From Zoogloeaceae bacterium (GTDB lineage Bacteria > Pseudomonadota > Gammaproteobacteria > Burkholderiales > Rhodocyclaceae), in the NCBI GenBank assembly GCA_031273565.1, contig JAISRR010000085.1, positions 1 to 39,241 on the forward strand: 39,241 nt of DNA, written 5' to 3'. The notes beneath the pieces were generated by a model. The model had not been told where the DNA came from, did not search any database, and was given only the letters and a program-made list of their open reading frames with translations. Below are positions 19,546-28,955 of this stretch, one piece after another (position 1 is the stretch's first letter; each line of letters starts with the position of its first letter). Made by a program: the position numbers and the translations under genes.

Positions 19546-19806
19546 TCAACCCGCAGTGGCGGCGGCACAGGCGCAGGCGCCATCCCCCCCCTGACAGGGC
19601 GGTGGACTGGAGGGTTTGGCGGGTGCCTGCTTGAAGTCGGTCGCGTACCAGCCGTTGCCTTTCAACTGGAATCCAGCGGCGGAAAGCAGTTTTTTGTAGC
19701 TTTCCGAGCCGCATTGCGGGCAGGCGTGCAGAATGGGGTCGCTCAATTTTTGCAAATGTTCTTTCTGAAAGCCGCAAGCGGCACAACGATATTCATAAAT
19801 GGGCAT
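19546..19806 (-). CDS. FmdB-family zinc-ribbon protein
   Basis: MPIYEYRCAACGFQKEHLQKLSDPILHACPQCGSESYKKLLSAAGFQLKGNGWYATDF. Confidence 0.93.
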   Translation of the reverse strand: MPIYEYRCAACGFQKEHLQKLSDPILHACPQCGSESYKKLLSAAGFQLKGNGWYATDFKQAPAKPSSPPPCQGGDGACACAAATAG

Positions 19807-19901
19807 GATGAACCTCCAATGGGGCGAATATTATAACCGAGCGTCGGGCACTGTTTAAACACCATGTTGCAACGCAATATCAGGTTCAGGAAACAGGAAA
19901 G

Positions 19902-20756
19902 TCAGCCGATTGCTGATAAATAGAGATGGTTGAGATCGTTGCCCCAGAAGAGCGCGATGACCCCGGCGAGGGCGAGATAGGGGCCAAAGGGGATGGGCAC
20001 ATCGCGACCATGCCGGGCAAAGACGATCAATCCGATGCCGACGAGCGCGCCGACCAGCGAGGAAATCAGCACGATGGCAGGCAGCATGGGCCAGCCCAGC
20101 CAGGCGCCCAGGGCGGCGAGCAATTTGAAATCGCCATAGCCCATGCCTTCCTTGCCCGTTGCGAGCTTGAACGCCCAATACACCGACCAGAGCGCGAGAT
20201 AACCTGCGACTGCGCCGATGACCGCCTGTGACAGGGGAGCAAATTGACCGGAAAGATTGAACAACAGGCCCAGCCAGATGAGCGGCAGGGTGATGCTGTC
20301 GGGTAGAAGATGGGTATCCAGGTCAATCATCGCCAGCGCCAGCAAAGCCCACAGGAACAGGACTGCTCCCGCAGCCTGCCAGCCGGGGCCAAAATGCCAG
20401 GCCGCCGCCGCGCCAAGTACTGCCGCTGCCAACTCAATCAGGGGATAGCGCGGCGAAATGGGGGCGCGGCAGGATTTGCACTTGCCGCGCAGGAACAGGT
20501 AGCTGATGACAGGAATGTTTTCCAGCGCCGTGATGAGATGCCCGCAATGCGGGCAACGGGAACGGGGCGTGGCGAGGTTGAAGGGTTCCTCTTCCGACAG
20601 GGTTTCGCCTTGTAGTTCGGCGCATTGTACTCGCCACTCGCGTTGCAGCATCCTGGGCAGACGGTGAATGACGACATTCAGAAAACTGCCGACCAGCAAT
20701 CCCATCAGGCCCAGGGTTATCGGGAAAAATTCCGCCCTGACCAATACATGCATCAA
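19902..20756 (-). CDS. pilD: Prepilin leader peptidase / N-methyltransferase PilD
   Basis: GSFLNVVIHRLP, paired CPxC (RCPHCG, CKSC), DLDTHLLPD, GMGYGDFKLLAALGAWLG. Confidence 0.96.
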   Translation of the reverse strand: MMHVLVRAEFFPITLGLMGLLVGSFLNVVIHRLPRMLQREWRVQCAELQGETLSEEEPFNLATPRSRCPHCGHLITALENIPVISYLFLRGKCKSCRAPISPRYPLIELAAAVLGAAAAWHFGPGWQAAGAVLFLWALLALAMIDLDTHLLPDSITLPLIWLGLLFNLSGQFAPLSQAVIGAVAGYLALWSVYWAFKLATGKEGMGYGDFKLLAALGAWLGWPMLPAIVLISSLVGALVGIGLIVFARHGRDVPIPFGPYLALAGVIALFWGNDLNHLYLSAIG

Positions 20757-21976
20757 ACAATAGAGCCCAGTTTGAAGATGGGCAGATACATGGCAATCAC
20801 CATGCCACCGATCAGGACACCCAGAACGACCATGATGAGGGGTTCCATCAGGCTGGATAGTGCGTCAACGGCATCGTCGACTTCTGCTTCATAGAAATCG
20901 GCGATCTTGCCGAGCATTTCGTCCAGCGCGCCGGATTCCTCACCGATGGCGATCATCTGGGTGACCATATTGGGAAAGAGGTTGGTGCTTTGCACCGACG
21001 TCGTCAGGCTCATCCCCGCACTGACATCGTTGCGGATACGGTGTGTCGCGGCTTTGTAAATATAATTGCCGGATGCGCCGCCAACAGAGTCAAGCGAGTC
21101 CACCAGAGGCACGCCCGCAGCGAACATGGTCGACAGGGTACGGTTCCAGCGCGCGATGATAGACTTGCGAATCAGGTCGCCAAACAGGGGGGCGCGCAAC
21201 AGGAAACGATCCATGACGATCTGCATTTTTTCCGAACGCTTCCAGGTGTGGAAAAAGAACCAGAGCGCGACGATGGGAACCGGGATGATGATGTACCAAA
21301 ATTGCACAAAAAACTTGGAGATGTTGATCACGATCTGCGTGGGCAGGGGAAGTTCCGCGCCAAAAGTCGCGAAGATATCCGTGAATGCCGGGATCACGAA
21401 AAGCATGATGATGACCGTGACAATGATGGCCACAGCGATCACGGCAACGGGATAGAACATGGCGGATTTGATCTTGCTCTTGATGGACAGCATCTTTTCT
21501 TTGTAAGACGCCAGTCGTTCCAGCAGTGCGTCAAGAATGCCGCCCTGCTCGCCCGCCGCGACCAGATTACAGTAGAGGGTATCGAAGTAAAGCGGATACT
21601 TCCTGAACGCCACGGAGAGCGAATTCCCGGTTTCGATCTCGGACTTGATGTCCAGCAACAATTTACCGACCGAAGGGTTGGCGTGACCGCGCCCGACGAT
21701 ATCGAAAGACTGTAACAGGGGCACGCCGGCGCGCATCATGGTAGACAGTTGTCGGGTAAACATCGCGATGTCTTTTTCGGTGATTTTTTTGCCCGACTGG
21801 AAGCGCTGTTTTTTGATTTTGGAAACCGAAATGCCCTGACGGCGCAGAATGGTTTGCACCACGGTTTCAGTCGTGGCGTGCGTTTCGCCGTTGACTCGCT
21901 TGCCTTCCCGGTTTTTACCTTCCCATACGAAGGTGTATTCCTTGACCCTGTGGGCAGCCTTGGACTGTGTAGCCAT
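20753..21976 (-). CDS. pilC: Type IV pilus inner-membrane platform protein PilC
   Basis: FTRQLSTMMRAGVPLLQSFDIV; GEESGALDEMLGKIADFYEAEVDDAVDALSSLMEPLIMVVLGVLIGGMVIAMYLPIF. Confidence 0.96.
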   Translation of the reverse strand: MATQSKAAHRVKEYTFVWEGKNREGKRVNGETHATTETVVQTILRRQGISVSKIKKQRFQSGKKITEKDIAMFTRQLSTMMRAGVPLLQSFDIVGRGHANPSVGKLLLDIKSEIETGNSLSVAFRKYPLYFDTLYCNLVAAGEQGGILDALLERLASYKEKMLSIKSKIKSAMFYPVAVIAVAIIVTVIIMLFVIPAFTDIFATFGAELPLPTQIVINISKFFVQFWYIIIPVPIVALWFFFHTWKRSEKMQIVMDRFLLRAPLFGDLIRKSIIARWNRTLSTMFAAGVPLVDSLDSVGGASGNYIYKAATHRIRNDVSAGMSLTTSVQSTNLFPNMVTQMIAIGEESGALDEMLGKIADFYEAEVDDAVDALSSLMEPLIMVVLGVLIGGMVIAMYLPIFKLGSIV

Positions 21977-21989
21977 GTTCGCTTTCCTT

Positions 21990-23699
21990 TTAAAGGTTGG
22001 TCGTGCTCAAAACTTCATCAAGCGAAGTAAGACCCTGCTTGACTTTCAAAAGTCCCGATTCGCGCAAATTCCTGATCCCTTCTTTCGCGGCCTGGGCGGC
22101 GATATCCAGAGAAGAGCCGTTGTTCATGATGATGAGCTGTATTTCCTCGGACACGGGCATGACCTGATAAATGCCAACCCGGCCTTTGTAACCTTTGCCT
22201 TTGCAACGGTCACAACCTTTGGGGCCATACAGCGTCCAGGAACCGTCCAGATCGGCTTCCTTAAAGCCTGCTTCCAGCAAGGCCTGACGCGGCACTTCCA
22301 TGGGTTGCTTACACGTGCACAAACGGCGCGCCAGACGTTGTGCCGTCACCATCAACACGCTGGAGGCAATGTTGAACGTGGGGATGCCCATGTTCATCAG
22401 GCGGTTCAGGGTTTGCGGCGCATCATTGGTGTGCAGGGTGGAGAGCACCAGATGCCCGGTTTGCGCCGCCTTGACGGCGATTTCCGCTGTTTCCAGGTCG
22501 CGGATTTCGCCCACCATGATAATGTCCGGGTCTTGCCGGAGGAAGGAGCGCAACGCGGCGGCGAAGGTGAGGCCGGATTTATCGTCGACATTGACCTGGT
22601 TAATCCCGGCGAGATTGATTTCCGCCGGGTCTTCGGCGGTGGAAATGTTGACCCCGGGTGCGTTCAGGATGTTGAGACAGGTATAGAGTGACACCGTCTT
22701 GCCGGAACCGGTAGGTCCGGTTACCAGAACCATGCCGTAGGGACGCTGGATGGCGTCCAGCAGCAGGGCTTTCTGGTCGGGATCGTAACCCAGCGCCTCG
22801 ATGCCCAGCGTGGCGGAGGTCGGGTCGAGAATCCGCATGACGATTTTTTCACCATGCAGGGTAGGCAGGGTACTGACGCGAAAGTCGATGGCGCGGGATT
22901 TCGACAGCACCAGCTTCATGCGGCCATCCTGCGGCACGCGCTTTTCCGCGATATTGAGCCGGGACAATACCTTGATGCGCGAAGCGAGCTTGTCCTTGAT
23001 GGCCAGCGGCGGGGACACGGCTTCTTTCAGGGCGCCGTCTACGCGGAAACGGATGCGGTAGAACTTTTCGTAAGGCTCGAAGTGAATGTCGGATGCCCCG
23101 TCGTTGATGGCGTCGATTAGCACTTTTTGCAGGAATTTGACGACAGGCGCGTCATCCACATCCGCATTTGCTACGCTCTCCACGCCGATGTCCGACCCCT
23201 CGAAATCGAGGTCGATGTCGTCGTCGGTCAGCTTTTTCAGCGTCTCGTTGGCGTCTTCCGAGAATTTGGCGATCAGGGGCAGGAGCTTGTTGACCTCCAC
23301 GACGACGCACTCAAGCGCCAGACTGCTCTGGAAACGAATTTCTTCCAAGGCTCGCCGGTTGGAGGGATCGGCCGTAGCGACGATCAGATGGTTGCCGCGT
23401 TTGAAAAGCGGGATGATGCGATGCTGGAGGATGAGCTTGGGATTGACCACATTGGTCGGGAAATAAGCGTCATCAAAGGCGGCCAGGTCGAGGAGCGGCA
23501 CCTTGAAGGTTTCGGCGGCGAATTTCGCCAGCGCCGGAGCCTGCATTCTGCTGCTGCTGACCAATTCTTCGGGAAAAGAAGTTCCGCTGGCAATCGACTG
23601 CCCCAGTAAACGTTCCGCTTCGCTGTTTTCCAGCAGGTTCGCCCGTACCAGCGCCAGCGCCAGGCCGCCCAGACTTGATGTTGCAACAGATTCAGCCAT
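21990..23699 (-). CDS. pilB: Type IV pilus assembly ATPase PilB
   Basis: GPTGSGKTVSLYTCLNILN Walker A, RDLETAEIAVKAAQTGHLVLSTLHTNDAPQTLNRL, tetracysteine CTCKQ...CDRCKGKGYKGR. Confidence 0.97.
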   Translation of the reverse strand: MAESVATSSLGGLALALVRANLLENSEAERLLGQSIASGTSFPEELVSSSRMQAPALAKFAAETFKVPLLDLAAFDDAYFPTNVVNPKLILQHRIIPLFKRGNHLIVATADPSNRRALEEIRFQSSLALECVVVEVNKLLPLIAKFSEDANETLKKLTDDDIDLDFEGSDIGVESVANADVDDAPVVKFLQKVLIDAINDGASDIHFEPYEKFYRIRFRVDGALKEAVSPPLAIKDKLASRIKVLSRLNIAEKRVPQDGRMKLVLSKSRAIDFRVSTLPTLHGEKIVMRILDPTSATLGIEALGYDPDQKALLLDAIQRPYGMVLVTGPTGSGKTVSLYTCLNILNAPGVNISTAEDPAEINLAGINQVNVDDKSGLTFAAALRSFLRQDPDIIMVGEIRDLETAEIAVKAAQTGHLVLSTLHTNDAPQTLNRLMNMGIPTFNIASSVLMVTAQRLARRLCTCKQPMEVPRQALLEAGFKEADLDGSWTLYGPKGCDRCKGKGYKGRVGIYQVMPVSEEIQLIIMNNGSSLDIAAQAAKEGIRNLRESGLLKVKQGLTSLDEVLSTTNL

Positions 23700-23848
23700 A
23701 GTTTTAAACCATAAACATCATAAATGGTGGTTGATAATGCAACGACATCACGGCTTTGTAAAGGGCAACCCGCGTTTGAGGCCAGAAATAGGACGTTTTT
23801 CCTGTTGTCGGCGCGTTGTTCGCTACAGTGTTCAGCTCCGTTTTTCCG

Positions 23849-25126
23849 TTACCCGTCCTGCGGGCGCGGCCTGAAAATCCGCGCCGTCCTGACGCTCTTG
23901 TCCTGAGTCTGGACGACTTCTACGGCAATACCGTGCAGTTTCAGGCATACCCTGGCTTCAGGGATGTCCTCCAACTGCTCCAGAATCAGACCATTCAGGG
24001 TTTTCGGGCCATCGAGCGGAAAGTTGAGCTTCAGCTTGCGATTCAGATCGCGCAGCGATTGCCCGCCTTCGACGATCACGCAGTCCTCCGCGTTCCAGGC
24101 GAGTGTCTTGGGCGCGCCGGGGAGCGCGGTGGTGAACTCGCCGACAATTTCCTCAATAATGTCTTCCAGAGTGATGATGCCCAGAATTTCTCCGTATTCA
24201 TCGACCACGAAGCCGAAGCGTTGCCGGTTTTCCTGAAAAAATCCCAGTTGCGCGATCAGCGAAGTTCCGACGGGGATGTAATACGGCGGCTGTAACAGCG
24301 CGCGCAACGTGTCCTCGTCAAAATCATCGTCGCCCAGATGTGGCAACGCCTGCCGCATGGAGAGCACGCCCAGCAACTGGTCGAGCGCTTCACGGCAGAC
24401 GGGCAGACGGGAATGCCCGCTGGCGGCGAGGCGTTTCCTGACATCTTCCCAGGGGGCGTCGACATCCAGCATCTCGATAGCGCCGCGCGGCGTCATCACG
24501 TCTTCCACGGCAATCTTGCCCAGGTCGAAAAGATTCACCAGAATGCTGGCGTGCGTGGCGGGAATCAGTTCCCGGCTCTCCATTACCAGCGTACGCAACT
24601 CTTCCGGCGTAAGTTTGGGCGAACCCGCCGCCGGGCGCAGGGAAAGCCCCATGAGCTTCAAGAGGCCGCTGACGAAAAGATTGATGAACCAGATGGCCGG
24701 ATAAAAGACGCGAATCAGCGGCGTGAACATGAAACTCAATGCCTGACTCAGCCGGTCGGCGTAAGTCGCGCCGATAATCTTGGGCGTAATTTCGGCAAAC
24801 ACCAGGATGGCGAACGTCAGCAGCAGGGTGGCCGCGCCCAGCACCCATTCATCGTTGCCGAACAGTCGGATGCTGATGATGCTGACCAGCGCGGCGGCGC
24901 AGGTATTGACCAGATTGTTGCCGAGCAGAATGACGCCCAGCAGGCGGTCCGTGCGTGCGAGCAGGGCAAGCGTCAGTTTTGCGCCCAGATGGCCTTCGCT
25001 CGCGCGGTGACGCAGGCGATAGCGGTTGGCCGCCATCATGGCCGTTTCGCTCATGGAAAAAAACGCCGACAGCGCCAGAAGCGCGATCAGGATGCCGATG
25101 AGCAGGGAAAGAGGGATCTGGTCCAA
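23849..25126 (-). CDS. HlyC/CorC-family (CNNM + CBS) transporter
   Basis: FFSMSETAMMAANRYRLRH; CBS pair; CorC_HlyC C-terminal domain; probable TTG start near 25126 (longest ORF 25189). Confidence 0.9.
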   Translation of the reverse strand: MDQIPLSLLIGILIALLALSAFFSMSETAMMAANRYRLRHRASEGHLGAKLTLALLARTDRLLGVILLGNNLVNTCAAALVSIISIRLFGNDEWVLGAATLLLTFAILVFAEITPKIIGATYADRLSQALSFMFTPLIRVFYPAIWFINLFVSGLLKLMGLSLRPAAGSPKLTPEELRTLVMESRELIPATHASILVNLFDLGKIAVEDVMTPRGAIEMLDVDAPWEDVRKRLAASGHSRLPVCREALDQLLGVLSMRQALPHLGDDDFDEDTLRALLQPPYYIPVGTSLIAQLGFFQENRQRFGFVVDEYGEILGIITLEDIIEEIVGEFTTALPGAPKTLAWNAEDCVIVEGGQSLRDLNRKLKLNFPLDGPKTLNGLILEQLEDIPEARVCLKLHGIAVEVVQTQDKSVRTARIFRPRPQDG

Positions 25127-25142
25127 AGGGGGGCAGGAATGA

Positions 25143-25979
25143 TTAAGGACGGTTGAGCAACACTTCCAGCACGAAGCGACTGCCGACATAGGCCAGCAGT
25201 AACGCCGCGAAGCCCGCCAGCGTCCAGTTCAGCGCCCGTCGCCCGCGCCAGCCGTAAATGCGGCGACCGAGCAGGAGAATGGCGAAAATGAACCAGGCGA
25301 TGATGCCAAAAATCGTTTTGTGATCGAAAGTGAGCGCCTTGCCGAACATGGATTCCGAATAAAACAACCCGCTCCCTACGGCCAATGTCAGGAGCAGGAA
25401 GGCGATGGTGAGAATGCGGAACAGCAACGCTTCCATCGCCAGAAGCGGCGGCATGCTCGCCAGACGGCGGGAACGCTCCGGGTGATGCAGGCGTTTTTCG
25501 ACCAGACGCATGAACAAGGCGTGCGCCGCCGCCAGGGCGAACAGGCCGTAAGACAGCATGGCCGCGAGAAAATGCAGGCGAAAAATCAGGGTGTTGCTAT
25601 AGGCGATGGCGTGGCTGTGCGTAAAAACCAGCGGCAGGAATGCCGCCAGCGCCGCCGTGTTCAATACGATGGGCTGCACGCCGTCCATGCGCGCCTGAAA
25701 ACTTTCCAGCCAGTAAATCAGCGCCGCGAGCCAGACCATGAGGCAAAAGGCCAGACTGAAGGAAAACTGCATTACGCCGGCGCCGAACAACGCCATCTGC
25801 AACCCCGTAGCGTGCAGGAACAGGGCGAGGCCGGTGAGGATTTTTTCCACCCTGGCGACGGCGGGTACGACGGCGCCCGCGTATTTTTCCGACCAGCGCG
25901 TGCGCCAGAAATGGAAGCCGAGCAGCAGGTAGATGACGCCCGCCAGACCGAGAAGGGTAAGCTGATTTACAATAGACAT
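25143..25979 (-). CDS. CcsA/YpjD-type cytochrome c assembly-like inner membrane protein
   Basis: Eight-TM-like; HFLAAMLSYGLFALAAAHALFMRLVEKRLHH; LTFDHKTIFGIIAWFIFAILLLGRRIYGWRGRRA; adjacent and divergent to ffh. Confidence 0.88.
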   Translation of the reverse strand: MSIVNQLTLLGLAGVIYLLLGFHFWRTRWSEKYAGAVVPAVARVEKILTGLALFLHATGLQMALFGAGVMQFSFSLAFCLMVWLAALIYWLESFQARMDGVQPIVLNTAALAAFLPLVFTHSHAIAYSNTLIFRLHFLAAMLSYGLFALAAAHALFMRLVEKRLHHPERSRRLASMPPLLAMEALLFRILTIAFLLLTLAVGSGLFYSESMFGKALTFDHKTIFGIIAWFIFAILLLGRRIYGWRGRRALNWTLAGFAALLLAYVGSRFVLEVLLNRP

Positions 25980-26003
25980 CCCGAAATTCTACTCGAAGCC
26001 GCC

Positions 26004-27353
26004 ATGCTTGATAATCTGACGCAACGTCTTGCCAAAGTAATGAAAACCCTGCGCGGGGAAGCGCGCCTGACAGAAGCCAATATCGGCGAGGCTTTGCGCG
26101 AGGTTCGCATGGCGCTTCTGGAGGCTGACGTAGCCCTGCCGGTGGTCAGGGATTTTATCGCCGCCGTGAAAGAAAAGGCGCTGGGCGAAGCCGTCATCGG
26201 CTCGCTGACGCCGGGTCAGGCGCTGATCGGCGTGGTGCATCGGGAGATGAGCGCATTGATGGGCGGCGCGCACGAAGGACTGAATTTTGCGACCCAGCCC
26301 CCTGCCGTGATCCTGATGGCGGGGTTGCAGGGCGCGGGCAAGACCACCACCGTCGGCAAGTTGGGCAAGCTTCTGAAAGAAACGCAAAAAAAGAAAGTGC
26401 TGGTCGTCTCCTGCGACATTTATCGTCCCGCCGCCATCGCCCAGTTGCAGACCGTGGCCGGACAGGCAGGGGTCGAATTTTTCCCGTCAAAGCCGGACGA
26501 AAAGCCGGAAGCCATCGCGCTTGCCGCCGTGGATTGGGCAAAGCGTCATTATTGCGACGTGGTGCTGGTCGACACGGCGGGGCGGCTTGCCATTGACGAA
26601 CTCATGATGGCTGAAATCAAGGCGCTGCACGCGGCATTGAACCCCATTGAAACCCTGTTCGTGGTCGATGCCATGCTGGGTCAGGACGCGGTGAATACCG
26701 CTCGCGCCTTCAACGAGGCGCTGCCCCTGACCGGCATCGTGCTCACCAAGCTGGATGGCGACGCGCGCGGCGGCGCGGCGCTTTCCGTGCGGCACGTTAC
26801 CGGCAAGCCAATCAAGTTTTCCGGCGTCGGTGAAAAACTCTCCGGCCTTGAAGCCTTCCACCCCGAACGCATGGCCTCGCGCATTCTCGGCATGGGCGAT
26901 GTGCTCTCGCTGATTGAAGAGGCGCAAAAAGGCATCGACGAAGAAAAGGCGCTCGCTTTCGCCAAAAAGCTGAAAAGCGGCAAGGGCTTCAATCTCAACG
27001 ACTTCAAGGAACAGATCAGCCAGATGCGCAAAATGGGCGGCATGACGGCGCTGATGGACAAACTCCCCAGCCGGATTGCAGAAGCCGCCGGACAATTGCC
27101 CGTGGGCACGGAAGATAAAATGACCCGCCAGGTGGAAGGCATCATCAATTCCATGACGCCGACGGAACGCGAAAAACCGGAACTCATCAAGGCCAGCCGC
27201 AAACGCCGCATCGCTGCCGGCTCAGGCGTGCAGGTGCAGGAAGTGAACCGGTTGTTAAAGCAATTCGAGCAGACGCAGAAGATGATGAAACAGTTTTCCA
27301 AAGGCGGCATCGGCAAGCTGCTGCGCGGCATGAAAGGGTTGATGCCGGGGTGA
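26004..27353 (+). CDS. ffh: Signal recognition particle protein Ffh
   Basis: MLDNLTQRLAKVMKTLRGEARLTE; GLQGAGKTTTVGKLGKLL; DTAGRL; Met-rich C-terminal M domain. The ORF-track N-terminal extension to 25320 is antisense to the ccsA-like gene. Confidence 0.98.
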   Translation: MLDNLTQRLAKVMKTLRGEARLTEANIGEALREVRMALLEADVALPVVRDFIAAVKEKALGEAVIGSLTPGQALIGVVHREMSALMGGAHEGLNFATQPPAVILMAGLQGAGKTTTVGKLGKLLKETQKKKVLVVSCDIYRPAAIAQLQTVAGQAGVEFFPSKPDEKPEAIALAAVDWAKRHYCDVVLVDTAGRLAIDELMMAEIKALHAALNPIETLFVVDAMLGQDAVNTARAFNEALPLTGIVLTKLDGDARGGAALSVRHVTGKPIKFSGVGEKLSGLEAFHPERMASRILGMGDVLSLIEEAQKGIDEEKALAFAKKLKSGKGFNLNDFKEQISQMRKMGGMTALMDKLPSRIAEAAGQLPVGTEDKMTRQVEGIINSMTPTEREKPELIKASRKRRIAAGSGVQVQEVNRLLKQFEQTQKMMKQFSKGGIGKLLRGMKGLMPG

Positions 27354-27465
27354 CAGGGATCGGATGTCAGGGATCAGCGTAAGTTACCGGTGGCTTTGCC
27401 ACCACCGATCAACGCCTTCCGGCGCTTTGCGCCACCTTCCTCAAAAAGAGAGGCAGGATTGCTGA
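27353..27465 (+). repeat. Composite dispersed repeat: TCAGGG-type run + GGTGGC-TTT-GCCACC hairpin + CCGGCGCTTTGCGCCACCTTCCTC palindrome unit
   Basis: Shares the hairpin layout with the rsmG insertion (5600-5625) and GGCGCTTTGCGCC...CTTCCTC with the earP insertion (31629-31660, reverse orientation). Confidence 0.8.
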
Positions 27466-27508
27466 CAAGGCTGGATTTTCGTCCTTAACGTATCGCGATG
27501 CGCTTGTG

Positions 27509-27549
27509 GCAGGGCGGCATCTACGATAGCGCCGTCGTTGTTGCGATGC
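27509..27549. repeat. Degenerate BIME fragment abutting the intact element
   Basis: GGCATCTACGATAGCGCCGTCGTTGTTGCGATGC resembles GGCATCGTAGAAAGCGCCGCCGTTGGACATGC at 8765-8796. Confidence 0.5.
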
Positions 27550-27551
27550 AA

Positions 27552-27618
27552 AGGTAGGGCGGTTTCTCCGAAACCGCCATTGTTAACATGCGGCGCGTTC
27601 GGAGAACACGCCCTACCT
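27552..27618 (-). repeat. REP/BIME-like element (two GTAG-footed hairpins, inverted)
   Basis: AGGTAG-GGCGGTTT-CTCCG-AAACCGCC-ATTGTTAACATGC-GGCGCGTT-CGGAG-AACACGCC-CTACCT. Confidence 0.85.
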
Positions 27619-27693
27619 AATCCGCCCGCCCAAATCGGCGGGGACAGGGCGGTTCGTCAGCCGTCTGATGCGGTGTCTCGCGCCACATTTTTG

Positions 27694-28707
27694 TTACCTT
27701 GAGCCGCGTTGTTTTTCCATCTCTTGCAGGATTTGCCGCATTTGCTCCCGGGATTCCTCGTCGTCGTCGTCGTCCGCCTGTTCCGGATAATCACCCTGAT
27801 GGGTTCTCATGCGGTTTGTATCGTCAGTGTAGGCGGAGATGCTCAGGCCGAACATCAGCACCAGTATCAACAACATGCCGCCAGCCATGAGATTGATGCC
27901 CATGCCATTGGGCGGCGGCGGCGGGCCGTAGTCGTTTTCGCCATCGTCGCCCGCTTTCAGCAACAGGAACAGTTGAAAGAAAAAACTCACAAAGGGCACG
28001 AACATCAGCAGCATCCAGAAGCCGGACAGGTTGATGTCGTGCAGGCGCCGGAGGGTCAGCGTGAAATAGAACGCGAACAAAATAATCCCGACAACGATGG
28101 CGCCAAGCGTGGCCAGCGGCGGAAATTTCGTTGAGAGGAAGGTGCCGACCACGACCGCGAGAACCAGCAGCGGCACGATTGTCACCGGCCACGCCAGATA
28201 ACGCAGACGGCCCAGTCGTCCGTTCAGACTGATGAAATCGAGTTCGCAGTAGCCGCTAAAGCCCTGTAGTTCCGCAAATTCCTGCGTGGGAGACTTGTAG
28301 ACGGGGCGTTGCGCCTGCTCCCGGACAGGTGGTGCACCGCCGAATGGGTCGGTCGAAGTCGCTGTGGCGACGGGAGTCGCGTTTGCGCTTGCTACCGGGG
28401 CAGCATCCGGTTTGGCGGGTTCCGGTTTTTCCACAAGCTCAAGCGTAACGGGCGCGGCGGCAGGCTTGACCGCCTGATCGCGTTCCTTGTGCACAATCGC
28501 GCCCGCTTCGCGCAAGATCCGAACGTAACGGTCAGCTTCCTGCTCGGGCAGATTACGCTTTAATACGGCGTGCTCCCCGCTGAACAGGGGTTCAATGCGG
28601 GCGAGATCGCATTTGAACAAACGCGCCATATTGGCTTTGACGGTTTCTTCCGGCGTCTCCATCATGACCAGACCGTTAAACACGATTTTGTAGCGCACTT
28701 CGTCCAT
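27694..28707 (-). CDS. DUF805 membrane protein with an additional ~75-aa N-terminal domain (paralogue 1)
   Basis: DUF805 pattern GRLGRLRYLAWP...TLRRLHDINLSGFWMLL...LLLKAGDDGENDYGPPPPP; start trimmed to 28707 (GAGGAG upstream). Confidence 0.85.
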   Translation of the reverse strand: MDEVRYKIVFNGLVMMETPEETVKANMARLFKCDLARIEPLFSGEHAVLKRNLPEQEADRYVRILREAGAIVHKERDQAVKPAAAPVTLELVEKPEPAKPDAAPVASANATPVATATSTDPFGGAPPVREQAQRPVYKSPTQEFAELQGFSGYCELDFISLNGRLGRLRYLAWPVTIVPLLVLAVVVGTFLSTKFPPLATLGAIVVGIILFAFYFTLTLRRLHDINLSGFWMLLMFVPFVSFFFQLFLLLKAGDDGENDYGPPPPPNGMGINLMAGGMLLILVLMFGLSISAYTDDTNRMRTHQGDYPEQADDDDDEESREQMRQILQEMEKQRGSR

Positions 28708-28910
28708 GGTGCATTTCTCCTCAATGCGGAGCCATAAAATGGGGCACATCATGGTGGAGCAAAACACAGCGTGTCAAAACATTTTGTGTCGAACGCAATG
28801 ATTAAAACGGGTCAAACGCAATCGACATGAGCTGTGGGAGACTCTGTGCCTGGCGTCAGATGCGCAACGTGCCTGAGACTGCTGATAAACCGTCCTGTCT
28901 CCGCCGATTT

Positions 28911-28955
28911 GGTAGGGTGGGTTCAGGTAGGACGGGTTCAGGTAGGACGGGTTCA
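28911..28955 (+). repeat. 15-bp tandem repeat x3 (GGTAGGGTGGGTTCA, GGTAGGACGGGTTCA x2)
   Basis: Exact 15-nt period read directly; continues into the GGTAG of the adjacent BIME. Confidence 0.95.

Noticed and set aside
25320-26003. Extended N-terminus of the ffh ORF
   Set aside because: Antisense to the ccsA-like gene; Ffh starts at 26004 with the expected MLDNLTQRL sequence.
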